From Stomorhina lunata (Eukaryota > Arthropoda > Insecta > Diptera > Rhiniidae): a DNA stretch of 64,000 bases. This document shows, in pieces, positions 23,101 through 37,400 of this stretch. The notes under the pieces were generated by a model, which had not been told where the DNA came from, searched no databases, and saw nothing but the letters and a program-made list of their open reading frames with translations. Positions within the stretch are counted from its first letter, which is position 1; each line of letters starts with the position of its first letter. The position numbers were made by a program, and so were the translations under genes. The stretch spans positions 86,165,413 to 86,229,412 of the forward strand of contig OW121743.1 of NCBI GenBank assembly GCA_933228675.1, written 5' to 3'.

Positions 23101-26100
23101 GAACACAAAGAAAAAATATCAACATTTGACAAACATGTCTTTTTTATATCTTTGGTATATAAATCCTAACACCAAACAATAAATGAGTTAATCTAAATAA
23201 AAAACTGAGCAAAAATAATAACAAAATTCTGCATTGAAATTCAAGTTTTGTAGTTTATAAAAAGTGGATTTAAAAAATATAAGAAAAAATACATAAATAA
23301 TATAAATGTATTTCAGTTGTTTGGTTCTTTCTTTTCTTGCCACTTTTGTTTCATTTTAAAAACTAAAAAACATGAAATATTTAAAATTTGAAACAAACTA
23401 TAAGACAACCAAAAAAAGTGCAAAAACTTTTGTAAAAACAAAAAAATAAATAAATAAAAACCAACTTAAACCTTGAAACTACGAGCAGAATAGCTGAACA
23501 AATTTCCCTTAGCCTTATTATAAATAACGACAAAGACTATTTTTTTAAAATAGTTTTTCTTAAAAAAAGTGTGAAAGCATAAAAAGTTCTTGACAAGAAA
23601 ATCTTGATTCAAAGTCACTGAGTTTATTAAAAAGTTGGAGAAAGTAGTTTTCAGCTTGATTTTGCCACTGTTTTACTTTCTTTACTCTTTTAATGTTTTT
23701 TGTACTTTTTTTACGCTGGCTACTTTAAATATTTTTGGTTTATCAAAAGTTTTTGTTTTAAAATTTTGCGGAGAATAAGCTTGAGGATTTAACATTTAGA
23801 TTTTTTTTAGTTTAACTTTTATAAGCTTTTAAGTGGTCTCCTGGAAGGGAATTTTATATGAAAGATAAAATTAATGTAGACTGACTGCGAAGCTGAATGG
23901 TATATACTAGTTCCTGGTCTTCTGTATCTTATCATCATAGCCATTAATATTTCGTTTTTATTAAAATATATAGGAGCTATTTATATTTTACTCAATTTCA
24001 GTCCATAACTTCTTCTTGTATAGAGAGACAGGTCATCGCACAACCATCTTAGAATCTCATAAGGAATATATCAACGACAATTTTAAGGTACCCCCATTTT
24101 TTTAATTGTGGGTGTAAATTCAGAATCAAAAATGAACAAAATATTCTATATATGCTGACACTAAATAAATATATATAAGCAACATATGATATCGATCGTA
24201 TAACATAAATTTCCCAGCGAAAAGACTCATTAGTCAGATCTGGCAAATATAGAAATGTTATATCAAAATTTGATATTGTATACGGTTAAAAATTTACTGG
24301 AACTAAGTCAATAGTTTTTCAAAGCCTACAAAGAACTTAAAGGTTTTTAAACTTTAGCTTTTTAACTTTAGCAAATTCTACATTATACTGGTAATATGAA
24401 AGAATTTAAGCCGTCAGTGCTTTAGCTCCTTGGATGGACAGCAGCAATGACTTTTTTAATAGTAGTTAGTACCCATTTAAACTTTTAAACTGTTGCAAAT
24501 AGTGTTCCTGCTTTTAAAAGAGGCCTTTAAAATTATAAAAGACTTCCAGTTATAGTTGTAGTCTATATATTTTTAACGATCTATAGTACCAAATATTTGA
24601 GATATTGTGTTGAAGTCATAAAACTTTCCAGAAATGATCAGTGTTGAAATATATACAAAGTTTCAAGAAAATATGTCATGACCATCGCCCCCTAATGTTC
24701 GCCAGAATATCGAATTAATAACTATCAAAATAAGTAATAAATATAGACTTTTTGTCATCTTCTGTCATTTCTTTAAATACATCATCAACTTCCAAAACAT
24801 GTTTATGGGGTTGACGTCTTATGCTGGTAATATAAGGATCTGACGATACAAGAAGGCTGTGGAAAACTGCACTTTCGGGCGAACATTATCCCACACCTTC
24901 TATAGTCTTTATTTCGATCTTCTTCAGCTTCTCCTCAAAGCAGGATTATTGGAAGTGAAGTCGCATCCATAATGTTTTTTTTATGAGTTAGTACTTTGTT
25001 AAATGTAATCGGCATGTAAAATCATTAATAACATGTAAATAATTAAGCCTAGAAGTATGCACTTCATTTTATATATGATGTTTTTTGAAATATATAAGTG
25101 AAATTTCATGTGACTTTTTTATATTATTTATAAATTTAGTTAACATTATGGAATATTTTAGAAATTTTATTAATTCTATCAAAAGAATACACTAGCACCT
25201 TTCATTTAATTGTAATTATGGTATAAAGGTACATAACGCTAACCTTTATTTTTCTAGAAAAACTTAAAACTCTGCATTTTTAAGTGCCATTATTAAAACC
25301 TGAATATTTTGTAAACTAGTATCGTTTTCCAATCTATCATTTTTAATTAATGTAAAAGTACTATATTTTCAAAATATACTTACTGTAAATATATAAGGTA
25401 AAAATGAATTATGAAACCGAAACATTGAAATTCAAGAAAATCTGAGACAGTTCCTGCAGAGTTTCATTTAGGAGACTTTGCTGCATCATTTTGAAAAACA
25501 GAAAAAAACTAATGATGCACTTCCTTTAACTAAACAGTTCTCTATAAAACTGTATCATTACATTTTTGATATGTTTTTACTCGAAACATGTATTTTTGCC
25601 AGGAAAATCTCAATATGCGCTGTCATCATCTATTTAAACGATCTGGCAACGTTAGCCATAGATTTGTGACCGAGGTTAAATATCTGGGAATTGCAGTTGT
25701 TTAAATATTATTTTTTAAACGTTCCAAGTCCTGTCAGCTAATTACTTTCCATTTATATTTATTAAATACGAGAGATATTTTAGTGTTTCAAAAATTTTTG
25801 GAATATCCAGTCACATAGTTTAGGGTTTAAAGTCGGATATTAAGCTTAAGCTACATAGTAACGCATTCTGAATTCATTAATGTCTACTTTGTCTGGCTTT
25901 GCCTAAATTGCGGCTAAATCGCCGCATTCGATATCGATCAAAAGCTTAGACTTTAAAGCAAATATTGTGTAATATACCTTAGGGATTTTTTTTATCTTGC
26001 AAACAGTTTAATTCAATTTGATATCTAGACATATCCGTTGTTTTGTAAAAACAAATTCGTTTACTATCTGAGTTACAATGTGGTGCACCTTATTTGTTAT

Positions 26101-27344
26101 ATACTATTTAGATTATCCTAAAAGTATGCTACACAAAAATTTTCAAACTATCTTCATTTCAAACTATATTGAATTTAACGATTTGGCCCTTGGCTTCGTA
26201 AATATAATGCCATTAATATTATTTTTAATATTTTTTTATTGATTTTAATTCCTATTTTATTTTTTTGATTTGTTACTGTCCTTAACGTTAAAACATCTAC
26301 AATTTTTTGATGTTAAACATTTTAATTTTTACCTACTCCTTATCTGGCAAGTAAACAACGTCTTGTAAAAAAACATAAAACAGCAATTAAAGGAAATAAA
26401 AAAATTTGCATATTTGTTTTAGTGCTTTTGTTTAACTTTCTAGAAAACTTATTTTTCCTCTGGCTTTTACTAATTGAGAAAACGGTTGAAAAAAGACATA
26501 ACATAAACATAAAAAAGTAAACTAAAGACAAAATTTTGTGGTGTCTGGAAGATAAAAGAAGAGAAATTTCATAATTAAGTCAACAAATAGAAAAAAAATA
26601 GCAAAAACTACTTAATTTGGTGGAAAAGAAAGAGTTGAAAGAATTGCAATCAAATAATTTAAATGTAAGAAAAGTGTAAAAAGAAACATGGATTAAATAA
26701 ATAAGAATAGTAAATTTGTTTAATTACTAGAAGTATGACAAACACAAGGAAATTATTCTAACTAATTAAAAGCAATTCAACTAAAATTAATTTTATAAGT
26801 TAAAGTTTTAAAAAGGTATCAAATCTTCGTTAAAAATTTACCTAAATCTTCTAAATATAGTATAATGCTATTAAACCATGGAAAACAAAATTAAAATTTT
26901 AAATTTCATTTTGTTTTCAAAATTTTATAATTAGAACATTTTAATTAGAAAATTCTTGAAGCTATCTTAAAAATAAAAGTAAAATTAAAGCAACCTATAT
27001 TAAGTGCAATTAATATTTGTCTTCTTTAAAAAAGAGAAGTAGACAAATTAGGAAAAACCATAAAAGCCTTTAAGCATAAAAAAAACTTAAGAACCAAACA
27101 GAACTTATTAAAATGCAGAAGAAGTGACATGAAATTAAAAATATTGCAGACAAGAGTTGCTACAAAATACATACAGAATTTGTGATGCTTTAATATTTTC
27201 TGGAAACATGCAAGCAAAAACTTAATTTTTTTTTTGTTTAATTTATTGTCATTTTAGTAAGTCGTTGCTTTCATCAGGCAACTTTTCATTCTTTCCACTA
27301 TCTTGTTGTATAATAGATTCTAGACTAACTTAAAAGAAGCAAAA
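23101..27344. other. 4.2 kb AT-rich intergenic or intronic sequence
   Basis: No convincing gene. The stretch 23220-23270 (ATTCAAGTTTTGTAGTTTATAA) is inverted relative to 52153-52200, and 23610-23770 resembles 5580-5770, so old dispersed repeats are present. The region 24680-24980 has slightly raised GC but its frames are broken. A possible reverse-transcriptase remnant lies near 25610-25703. The remaining ORFs (60-65 codons) look random. Confidence 0.45.
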
Positions 27345-27424
27345 AGTATTATACTCGGTCAAGAACGACCAGATGATACCCCACATCACTGAGGTGAAAT
27401 TTCTTTTCTTTTCAATGCATATAT
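27345..27424 (+). repeat. Family B-like 5' fragment
   Basis: ACTCGGTCAAGAACGACCAG, then ATGATACCCCACATCACTGA and GGTGAAATTTC are the start of a B-type element. It is cut off where the inverted family A copy begins, so A probably inserted here. Confidence 0.55.
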
Positions 27425-29933
27425 TTTTTATACCCTTCACCAATAGGTGAAAGGGTATTATAAGTTTGTGATTCCGTTTGTAATTTTTTTATTAGTGATC
27501 GTAGACCCCATAAAAATTATACCGATCGACTCAGAATCGGGAGGAGAATCGATCAAGTTTCTGAAGCCCCTGGAGGATGGACTTACATAAATTATATATC
27601 AGATTTTAGGAAATTCTCCCGCAATGAACGCTATTAAATTTCATTAAAATCGGTAAAACACCGAAAATATCGAAAAAATACCAAAAATTAGACGAAAATT
27701 TTAAAAATTTTATTGAAACACACTTTTAAATAACAAGAGAAAAAAGATACTCCTGGTGTACATGTGATAATATGTTATATATCAGATTGTAGGAAATAGT
27801 TTCCCAAAGCACTCCGTAAAATTTTTTTATCAAAATCGGTCTATAAACAACTGAGATATCGCCAAAACACTGAATTTGATGTATCGAAAATTGCCCAAAG
27901 TTTGCATTAGAGAATGTTTGTTGAAAAAATGAAATGCAGAAATAGGAAAAACCATCCTCCTTTAGCACGGACCTACATAAATTTTATATCATATTTTAGG
28001 AAATTCCCCCGCCAAGCACGTTATTAAATTTTATCAAAAGCGGACCATAAACAATTGAGATATCGCCATAACACTACATTTGATGTATAGCAAATTGCCC
28101 AAAGTGCGTGTCTAAGAAATTTTGTTTACATTTTATAAGTATTGTTTCAGCGATATCTCAGGTGTTTATGGACCGATTGTGATGAAATTTGACATCGTTC
28201 TTTGTGTGAGGATTTTCTAAAATCTATACTCCACAAATCTGATTACGAATACCATTCAAATTGTACCGATCAACTCAGAATCGGCAGGAGAATCGATTTC
28301 GCGACCTCCGTCCGTCCGTCTGTTTGTCTGTCTGTCCGTCCGTCTGTTTGTTTGTCCGTCCGTCCGTCAGTTTTTTTGTCCGTCCGTCTACCTGTCTGTA
28401 ATTTTTTCTGTTGTAGTCAAGTTTTTGGAGCTCCTGTTTTGTCGATATCTCAGGAGTTTATTTTGATGAAATTTAATAGCGTCCTTCGCAGTGGATTACC
28501 TAAATCCTGATGCATTCGGTAATTTGTGGTAGATATAATTTAGCGTTTAAGCGAAGGTGTTTTGATCGACAATGATAAAATTCAGGGTGGGACAATATCC
28601 TAAAATTTTGTGTAAAATCCAGGAGCTCCACAAATCTGATTTTAGCAGACAGACACTCTGCATTAATCTTAATTTTGTGTCTGACTTTTGAACCTTATGA
28701 TAACATTTGAGAATGTATTATATATCAAATTATAGGTAATCTTGATATCCGTTCAAAACCTACATATGTATGTAAGTATCTCACATATCAACGAAAATTT
28801 AAATTTTTAATTGCAATTGGGAGAAATCCGTTCACGTTTGACAATTGATCCCGTATAACTTCGCCTAAGATACGATGATGACATTTATATATGTATAAAG
28901 ACGCTGTACAATATTAATATTCAGGGCGATAGCGCCTAAAATAAACTTTCTAGAGGGACAATATTTGACAAAAGTATTTCTGATCTCTTGAAAAGTTCGA
29001 TATTGAAAATGGGCGAGCTCTATTCACATTTAGTGAAATCTCCCATATAACCCCGGCCGGAAATCGATTTAATGCTGATAAATTAAATCACATTAAAATT
29101 GCACAAGGAACTAGAGCAAAACTTTCCAAACATCCATGGGACAGATCGAAAGAACAATACATCCCAAATATTATTGATGAAGTGTTCATTTTAATTAATT
29201 AACTAACTTCAGATAAATAAGTAAATCTTTAATAACTTTTCCGACAAAGCTGATATCCACCCATTCAAAAGCTATATATTTCACGTATGTATCTAAAACT
29301 AAGAGTGTATACCCTATAATTTTATGGCTTATCATTGTTAAAGCTTTGACCTAAATCAGTCCGCTAACTTCAGAGTTTTGCATAACTAATCAAGAACTTT
29401 TACTAGTTGGATAATTCGTACGAATTAAAGTACACAACCCTCACTGGGCACTGTGTTTTTGGGTTGCATGCCAGAATATTTAAACTTCATCAAATCGATG
29501 TGCTATTGCAAATGTAAGGCCATCTACATTTTGAAGCATCTTTTCTGCATGGTTTATCTGGTCTATCGAACTTTATTAAATGTTCGTAAAATATGTGTCT
29601 ATTTTATTTCGAAGCTACTGGCTGGCTTAAATATGCATTCTCTACTTGTAGTCTAGTAATCATTATCTTTCACAAAGGGACCACTTTAGAACCCAAGTGA
29701 AGCTTCCCTAGACATTAGCCACCTGCCCAACCTAACCTTTGGGTGCATAACTATTCTAGATGATGACGCCACCGAAAAGGTTTTCGTTTTCCGACTCTTA
29801 ACTTTAAAGACTCTTTGCATATAATACTAGTATAACCAAATATTGCTACGAATTACATTAAGTACTTTTGGAACACCATTGGCGAAGGGTATCCAAGATT
29901 CGGCAAAGCCGAATATACCACTCTTACTTGTTA
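27425..29933 (-). mobile_element. Family A Helitron-like repeat, copy 2 (inverted)
   Basis: Reverse complement of 338-2939, starting at the terminal stem-loop (TATACCCTTCACCAATAGGT) and ending with CCGAATATACCACTCTTACT. It is about 95 bp shorter than copy 1, partly because one GTCY tract and its flank are missing near 27548. A 65-67 codon frame is open in both copies (612-809 minus and 29453-29656 plus). I read this as a result of high copy identity and not as a gene, because it has no ATG-led recognisable domain and a strongly hydrophobic, Cys-rich low-complexity make-up. Confidence 0.7.
28306..28402. repeat. (GTCY)n microsatellite in family A copy 2
   Basis: A run of GTCC/GTCT/GTTT tetranucleotides on the plus strand, longer than the equivalent tract in copy 1 and interrupted by a CAGTTTTTTT break. 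Confidence 0.85.
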
Positions 29934-31833
29934 AATAATAGATCGTTGCCAATGGTTCTTCTGTCAGATTAAATGTATGTATAAAATATTATCAATTTAT
30001 CTTAAAATGCGACTCAAGAAGTGATTCTGAGTCTATCGATATACTTAACATATTATTATTATTATTTCTATGCCTAACAAGCATCAGCTCAAACTGATTA
30101 TATCCTTAATACCTATAGCAGTATACTGTACAAAAAACCCTAAAAGTAATTAGAACCATGACTTAAATACTAAACGTTATTCCATTCTCTCTTTTCGTCG
30201 CCATGATAACTTTCTGACGTTTGTTAGGATAGTCAAAAGTTGTGCTACCTTATTTTTGAATAAAATCCCAGTTTTCTTCTATTGTTGTTATTATATTTTT
30301 TGAAATTTCAAAATATAAAAAAACTAATTTCATATTTTTCATTTTTCCAATAAATTTAACAAGCAAACGTTAATTCATTATATACTTAAATTCTGATTGC
30401 TTGAAATCGATACAGCGTCCTACAAGTCATTGAGCAATTGAGCTAGTTGAAAATATATCAAAAAACAAAGTCAAATGAGTTCTAGTGGCCGCTTGATCGA
30501 AAAATATGTCGTATTCTACAGCAGCTAACTCTGTACCCGGAATCTCAATATTATTGTGGAATGGAACATATTAAACTAACAAAAGCAAAATCAATACATT
30601 TAAAAGGGCTAAGTTAAGAAACCATCAAATAATATGCATTATTCTGGAAAGATTTTTCAGATTTCCATAGCTGTACATCTGTATTGAACCTGTTTAAACG
30701 TTGACCATGTTTTACGGGACGCTAGGCATCATTACAATTATCACAAAGGTTGTCTTATTGCTGATGACGTTGTATCCGCTGTTGTTTATCTTTTACCGCA
30801 TTAAATAGAAGCCATTGTCTTATTTATTTAATTATTGTGATATTTTTTAGATATATCGTGGTTTTTGGAAGCAAGTCAAAGTCAAACCGAACGAAAAATC
30901 TTCTTAAGATGTCGGTTGTAGGGGATTGCAAGTACATATATTTAAACAGTTGAAATACACTGTCAAGCTTCTCTACTATATCTTGTATTGGTATACGACA
31001 ACTTAATCTATCTTGAAAGGCATTGAAGTATATATGTAGCTATTAATAATATGTAGCTATTTGGGACTCAAATATGCATATCTTTACCAAAATTTGAAAT
31101 AAATGTCACATAATTTGTTTTAATTTTAAATCACAAATCTTAATTATTTACATACGATTCTGTTTAATTTAAAAATTACACAGTTTTATTAATTATTCCC
31201 AACATATAATTTTCCCCTTTTCTAAAGGTGGCAACGATTTATTTCAATTGTTTTCAAATATTAAACTTCAAAAAACCCATAGTGTAATAATGAAAGTGAT
31301 ATCAAGAGTCCAGCTGATGAATTCGCCTGGAAATTTAACGAACAAAAATTTGACAAAATGTAAGCAAACCTACATGTTGTATTTGTTGTATTCTTACCAC
31401 CACCTGTAATGAATTCGCCTTGAAAAAACCTAATATACTTCAAAATAATTTTGAAGAGAGAGAGTGAAACTTCATTGTATTATTATTTCATGATTAGAAC
31501 TAAAAATACTTATTATTTGTGTAGAACAAACTGGGTAAAAAATAAAAGCTAAAAGTTAAAATATGTATAACGAACAGTATTTAATTTATAGAACAAAGCA
31601 TTAAATGTTGCATACTTTAAGGATGCAAAAATTACAAAATTAAAATTACCTAGCATTTCACTTTGAATTAATATTAAAAAGTGGAATTATCGGCCATGTC
31701 ACAGAACTCAATTCCGTTCGAAAATGGAATGAATTTCATGTTTTGCTTCTATAGAAAAGTAAAACGAAATTTTTTTTTGGAATGAAATTACATTATTTTC
31801 TTAAAGTCGAATTGAATTTGTATGTTTTTCCTT
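29934..31833. other. AT-rich intergenic sequence
   Basis: No recognisable gene, RNA or array. The word GAATTCGCCT(T/G)GAAA occurs twice near 31320 and 31411. Confidence 0.45.
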
Positions 31834-33474
31834 GTTATACCCACCATCAAAAAGAATGGGGGGTATATTGAGATTGTCATGCCTATGCTAATCGCTTATT
31901 TGCTAATAATAACAAGAAAATTTGGTATATAGAAGTTTTGCATAAGCCCTAGCAGCATATAAAATTTCTAAAATCGGTTCATATTTAGTCATAGCTCCCA
32001 TACAAAAAACTTACGGAAACAGACAAAATTTCACCTAAAATACACTTAAGTGCCAATAAATCTAAAACTATAGCAGATATAACCACTAAATTTAGCACGA
32101 GGAGGTCTTTGTCAATGCCAAAGAGTGTGCAAAATTTTGTCACAATCGGTCACCATTTGACCATAGCTCCCAAATAAAAAACTTACAGAAACATAAAAAT
32201 GCAAAAAGAAAGGGGGTTTATATCCTGCTGTCCGTCAAAGAAAAGGGCGATAGTGCCTGAACGAAAAGGGCTACAGCAACAAAATTTTACAAGACGAAGT
32301 CATATGTGAATTCCGGCCAGTGTGAAAAATTGTGTCACAATCGGTCACCATTTGACCATAGCTCCCATATAAAAAACTTACGGAAACACAAAAATGCAAA
32401 AAGAAAGGGAGTTTATGTCCGTCTGTCCGTCAGATAAAAGCGAAATAGCGCCTTAGCAAACAGAGCTAGTGGAACAAAATTTTACAAAAATATTTTCGAT
32501 ATCTTGAAAAAATTGTGTACTAAAAATGGACGAAATCGGTTCACATTTAGTTAGAGCTCCCATATAACCCCGATCTGGGAAACACATTAATACTGATAAA
32601 TTGAATACAGTTGTAATAGCTATTACGACTAAATTTAGAATAGAGAAGTTTTATATAACTATTGGTCAGTATATCTAATTTTATAGGAATTGGTCAATAT
32701 TTGACTATAGCTCTCATATAAAAAACACTCCTGGAAACCAAAAGAATGTAGCAAAGGCCAGTTAAAAGCTATTAAATTAGAATTATTTATGACAGCTATG
32801 GCCACTGAATTTTGCAAGAATAAGCTCTATATAAATGTGTAAGACTTTGTTACAATCGGTCAACATTTGGCTATAATTCTTATACATATAACATCCCCTT
32901 TTTCGATATCGATCGAAATCTAAGATATTTTCAAAACATTTGTATAGCATACTTTAAGGATAATCAAAATTATTTAAAAGATGCACAGTTTACTATATTT
33001 TTTTGAAGTTATTTGCCAAAAGATGAATAAAAGTAAAAGAGTTTAAATTGAACAATATATATTTTTAAAACGAATCAAAATGGATATCAAATTTCAATAA
33101 AATTTTTGCATCGAAGTAACGAAGAACATCCCTAAAGTATACTTCACAATATTCTCTTTAAAGTCTGAGTTTTCGATCGAATGCGGTAATTTGGCCCCAT
33201 CGAATGCGGTAATTTGGCCCCATTTGTTCAAATTAAATACTTAGGAGACCACTCATATACCTTTAAAAGTTGAACTATAAAGCTCCTGCAACCGAATTTA
33301 AGCCAAATATTTTACTAACAATACCAACTAGCGTAACAACTTTTTTCGAATTTAGTTCACATTTTAAATTAGCTGCTCCCTCGTAGATATATGAGAGATA
33401 TTTCTAAATTTAACACAACTTGATGGTGGGTATATAAGATTCAGCTCAGCCGAATATAACACTCTTACTTGCTA
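31834..33474 (-). mobile_element. Family C Helitron-like repeat
   Basis: Its right end, read on the minus strand, is AGTAAGAGTGTTATATTCGG-CTGAGCTGAATC, nearly the same as the start of family A. Its left end carries TATACCCACCATC, matched by GATGGTGGGTATA near the right end. Internally a ~190-bp module is duplicated (CAATCGGTCACCATTTGACC at about 32143 and 32338), each followed by a GTCCGTC tract. A 23-bp tandem duplication around CGAATGCGGTAATTTGGCCC lies at 33180-33225. Its 3'-terminal part recurs at 54949-55110. No ORF. It is related to family A by its shared end, so it is the same class. Confidence 0.6.
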
Positions 33475-34206
33475 AAGATTGAATAGAAAATCTATAATAA
33501 GGATTAACACATTTATCCTTTCTGATTAACATTTTTATGTACCAAACAAATGTGTATATAATACAAAAAGGTGTTTCTTTTTAACTTAAAATCTAATACT
33601 TCTATCTCACTCCTTCTTCGTGAACATAACTGATTTTAATAGCAGGGACATTGTTAAAGAGTTTGCTTTGTTTTTTACAAACGTTCGTTTGTTTGTTAAA
33701 AAGCAATCTTAAACTAAATTGAATAAAAAAATCAAATCCTAAAAAATATTTCGATTTTTATTTGACATACATATTTTTCTACCCTTTGGCAAATACTTTC
33801 ATATTTCTTCACATCTTTCTTTACTTAGTCTGTAATATAAAACAGATGAAAGAATGTAAATGAAATAAAATCTCTCAACTAAACAAAATTACATAATTTT
33901 ATGTGAATATTATGTTATAGTTGATGTCTATAACTGTCAAAGTGGAAGTAAATATGACATTATATGCATGTGTTTAGTTTAAGGGTTTATATGTATATAT
34001 TTATATTTTTAGAAAAAGTGACATATTTTAAAATTTTAATTAATATATGACTGGTTATATAAAATGCAAGAACGGTTGTAGAGATTGACGCGGAATCATC
34101 AAAAAGCTACTACCCTACAGACAAATTCGAATTTCATAATGTACTGCTCACAATTTGACGGTCTAAAAGAATCAATCGCTTAGAAGAGGACGACTTTAAA
34201 CTATAG
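33475..34206. other. AT-rich flank of the satellite
   Basis: Non-coding sequence with no recognised repeat up to the assembly gap. Confidence 0.5.
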
Positions 34207-34406
34207 NNNNNNNNNNNNNNNNNNNNNNNNNNNNNNNNNNNNNNNNNNNNNNNNNNNNNNNNNNNNNNNNNNNNNNNNNNNNNNNNNNNNNNNNNNNNNN
34301 NNNNNNNNNNNNNNNNNNNNNNNNNNNNNNNNNNNNNNNNNNNNNNNNNNNNNNNNNNNNNNNNNNNNNNNNNNNNNNNNNNNNNNNNNNNNNNNNNNNN
34401 NNNNNN
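34207..34406. other. Assembly gap (200 N)
   Basis: Exactly 200 N, a placeholder size. The satellite starts at the first base after it, so the gap most likely hides more satellite and the true array length is unknown. Confidence 0.97.
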
Positions 34407-37400
34407 TTTTTTAGTGATCACAGATTTTGGCCCAAATGGCTGTATCTGCTCTAGTTTCCAAGAAAATCGAAGTTTTATATTTTCATATAAAAATTTTCAA
34501 AAATTGGGTTTTAGTTCGAATTTTGAAATTTTTTTTAGTGATCACAGATTTTGGCCCAAATGGCTGTATCTGCTCTAGTTTCCAAGAAAATCGAAGTTTT
34601 ATATTTTCATATAAAAATTTTCAAAAAATTGGTTCGAATTTTGAAATTTTTTTTAGTGATCACAGATTTTGGCCCAAATGGCTGTATCTGCTCTAGTTTC
34701 TAAGAAAATCGAAGTTTTATATTTTCATATAAAAATTTTCAAAAATTGGGTTTTAGTTCGAATTTTGAAATTTTTTTTAGTGATCACAGATTTTGGCCCA
34801 AATGGCTGTATCTGCTCTAGTTTCCAAGAAAATCGAAGTTTTATATTTTTATATAAAAATTTTCAAAAAATTGGGCTTTAGTTCGAATTTTGAAATTTTT
34901 TTTAGTGATCACAGATTTTGGCCCAAATGGCTGTATCTGCTCTAGTTTCTAAGAAAATCGAAGTTTTATATTTTCATATAAAAATTTTCAAAAATTGGGT
35001 TTTAGTTCGAATTTTGAAATTTTTTTTAGTGATCACAGATTTTGGCCCAAATGGCTGTATCTGCTCTAGTTTCCAAGAAAATCGAAGTTTTATATTTTTA
35101 TATAAAAATTTTCAAAAAATTGGGCTTTAGTTCGAATTTTGAAATTTTTTTTAGTGATCACAGATTTTGGCCCAAATGGCTGTATCTGCTCTAGTTTCCA
35201 AGAAATCGAAGTTTTATATTTTCATAAAAAAATTTTTAAAAATTGGGTTTTAGTACGAATTTTGAAATTTTTTTTAGTGATCACAGATTTTGGCCCAAAT
35301 GGCTGTATCTGCTCTAGTTTCCAAGAAAATCGAAGTTTTATATTTTTATATAAAAATTTTCAAAAAATTGGGTCTTAGTTCGAATTTTGAAATTTTTTTT
35401 ATTGATCACAGATTTTGGCCCAAATGGCTGTATCTGCTCTAGTTTCCAAGAAAATCGAAGTTTTATATTTTTATAAAAAAATTTTTAAAAATTGGGTTTT
35501 AGTACGAATTTTGAAATTTTTTTTAGTGATCACAGATTTTGGCCCAAATGGCTGTATCTGCTCTAGTTTCCAAGAAAATCGAAGTTTTATATTTTCATAA
35601 AAAAATTTTTAAAATTGGGTTTTAGTACGAATTTTGAAATTTTTTTTAGTGATCACAGATTTTGGCCCAAATGGCTGTATCTGCTCTAGTTTCCAAGAAA
35701 ATCGAAGTTTTATATTTTCATAAAAAAATTAAATTTTTAAAAATTGGGTTTTAGTAGGAATTTTGAAATTTTTTTTTAGTGATCACAGATTTTGGCCCAA
35801 ATGGCTGTATCTGCTCTAGTTTCCAAGAAAATCGAAGTTTTATATTTTCATAAAAAAATTAAATTTTTAAAAATTGGGTTTTAGTACGAATTTTGAAATT
35901 TTTTTTAGTGATCACAGATTTTGGCCCAAATGGCTGTATCTGCTCTAGTTTCCAAGAAAATCGAAGTTTTATATTTTTATATAAAAATTTTCAAAAAATT
36001 GAGTTTTAGTTCGAATTTTTAAATTTTTTTTAGTGATCACAGATTTTGGCCCAAATGGCTGTATCTGCTCTAGTTTCCAAGAAAATCGAAGTTTTATATT
36101 TTCATATAAAAATTTTCAAAAAATTGGGTTTTAGTACGAATTTTGAAATTTTTTTTAGTGATCACAGATTTTGGCCCAAATGGCTGTATCTGCTCTAGTT
36201 TCCAAGAAAATCGAAGTTTTATATTTTCATATAAAAATTTTCAAAAAATTGGGTTTTAGTACGAATTTTGAAATTTTTTTTAGTGATCACAGATTTTGGC
36301 CCAAATGGCTGTATCTGCTCTAGTTTCCAAGAAAATCGAAGTTTTATATTTTCATAAAAAATTTTTAAAAATTGGGTTTTAGTACGAATTTTGAAATTTT
36401 TTTTAGTGATCACAGATTTTGGCCCAAATGGCTGTATCTGCTCTAGTTTCCAAGAAAATCGAAGTTTTATATTTTCATATAAAAATTTTCAAAAAATTGG
36501 GTTTTAGTACGAATTTTGAAATTTTTTTTAGTGATCATAGATTTTGGCCCAAATGGCTGTATCTGCTCTAGTTTCCAAGAAAATCGAAGTTTTATATTTT
36601 TATATAAAAATTTTCAAAAAATTGGGTTTTAGTTCGAATTTTGAAATTTTTTTAGTGATCACAGATTTTGGCCCAAATGGCTGTATCTGCTCTAGTTTCC
36701 AAGAAAATCGAAGTTTTATATTTTCATATAAAAATTTAAAAAAAATTGGGTTTTAGTTCGAATTTTGAAATTTTTTTAGTGATCACAGATTTTGGCCCAA
36801 ATGGCTGTATCTGCTCTAGTTTCCAAGAAAATCGAAGTTTTATATTTTCATATAAAAATTTTCAAAAATTGGGTTTTAGTTCGAATTTTGAAATTTTTTT
36901 TAGTGATCACAGATTTTGGCCCAAATGGCTGTATCTGCTCTAGTTTCCAAGAAAATCGAAGTTTTATATTTTTATATAAAAATTTTCAAAAAATTGGGCT
37001 TTAGTTCGAATTTTGAAATTTTTTTTAGTGATCACAGATTTTGGCCCAAATGGCTGTATCTGCTCTAGTTTCTAAGAAAATCGAAGTTTTATATTTTCAT
37101 ATAAAAATTTTCAAAAATTGGGTTTTAGTTCGAATTTTGAAATTTTTTTTAGTGATCACAGATTTTGGCCCAAATGGCTGTATCTGCTCTAGTTTCCAAG
37201 AAAATCGAAGTTTTATATTTTTATATAAAAATTTTCAAAAAATTGGGCTTTAGTTCGAATTTTGAAATTTTTTTTAGTGATCACAGATTTTGGCCCAAAT
37301 GGCTGTATCTGCTCTAGTTTCCAAGAAATCGAAGTTTTATATTTTCATAAAAAAATTTTTAAAAATTGGGTTTTAGTACGAATTTTGAAATTTTTTTTAG

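Noticed and set aside
24680..24980. Slightly GC-richer segment considered as an exon or element remnant
   Set aside because: Frames on both strands are broken within 40-50 codons and no motif is recognisable.
34134..34421. 95-codon ORF across the gap
   Set aside because: It is created by N bases read as unknown amino acids.
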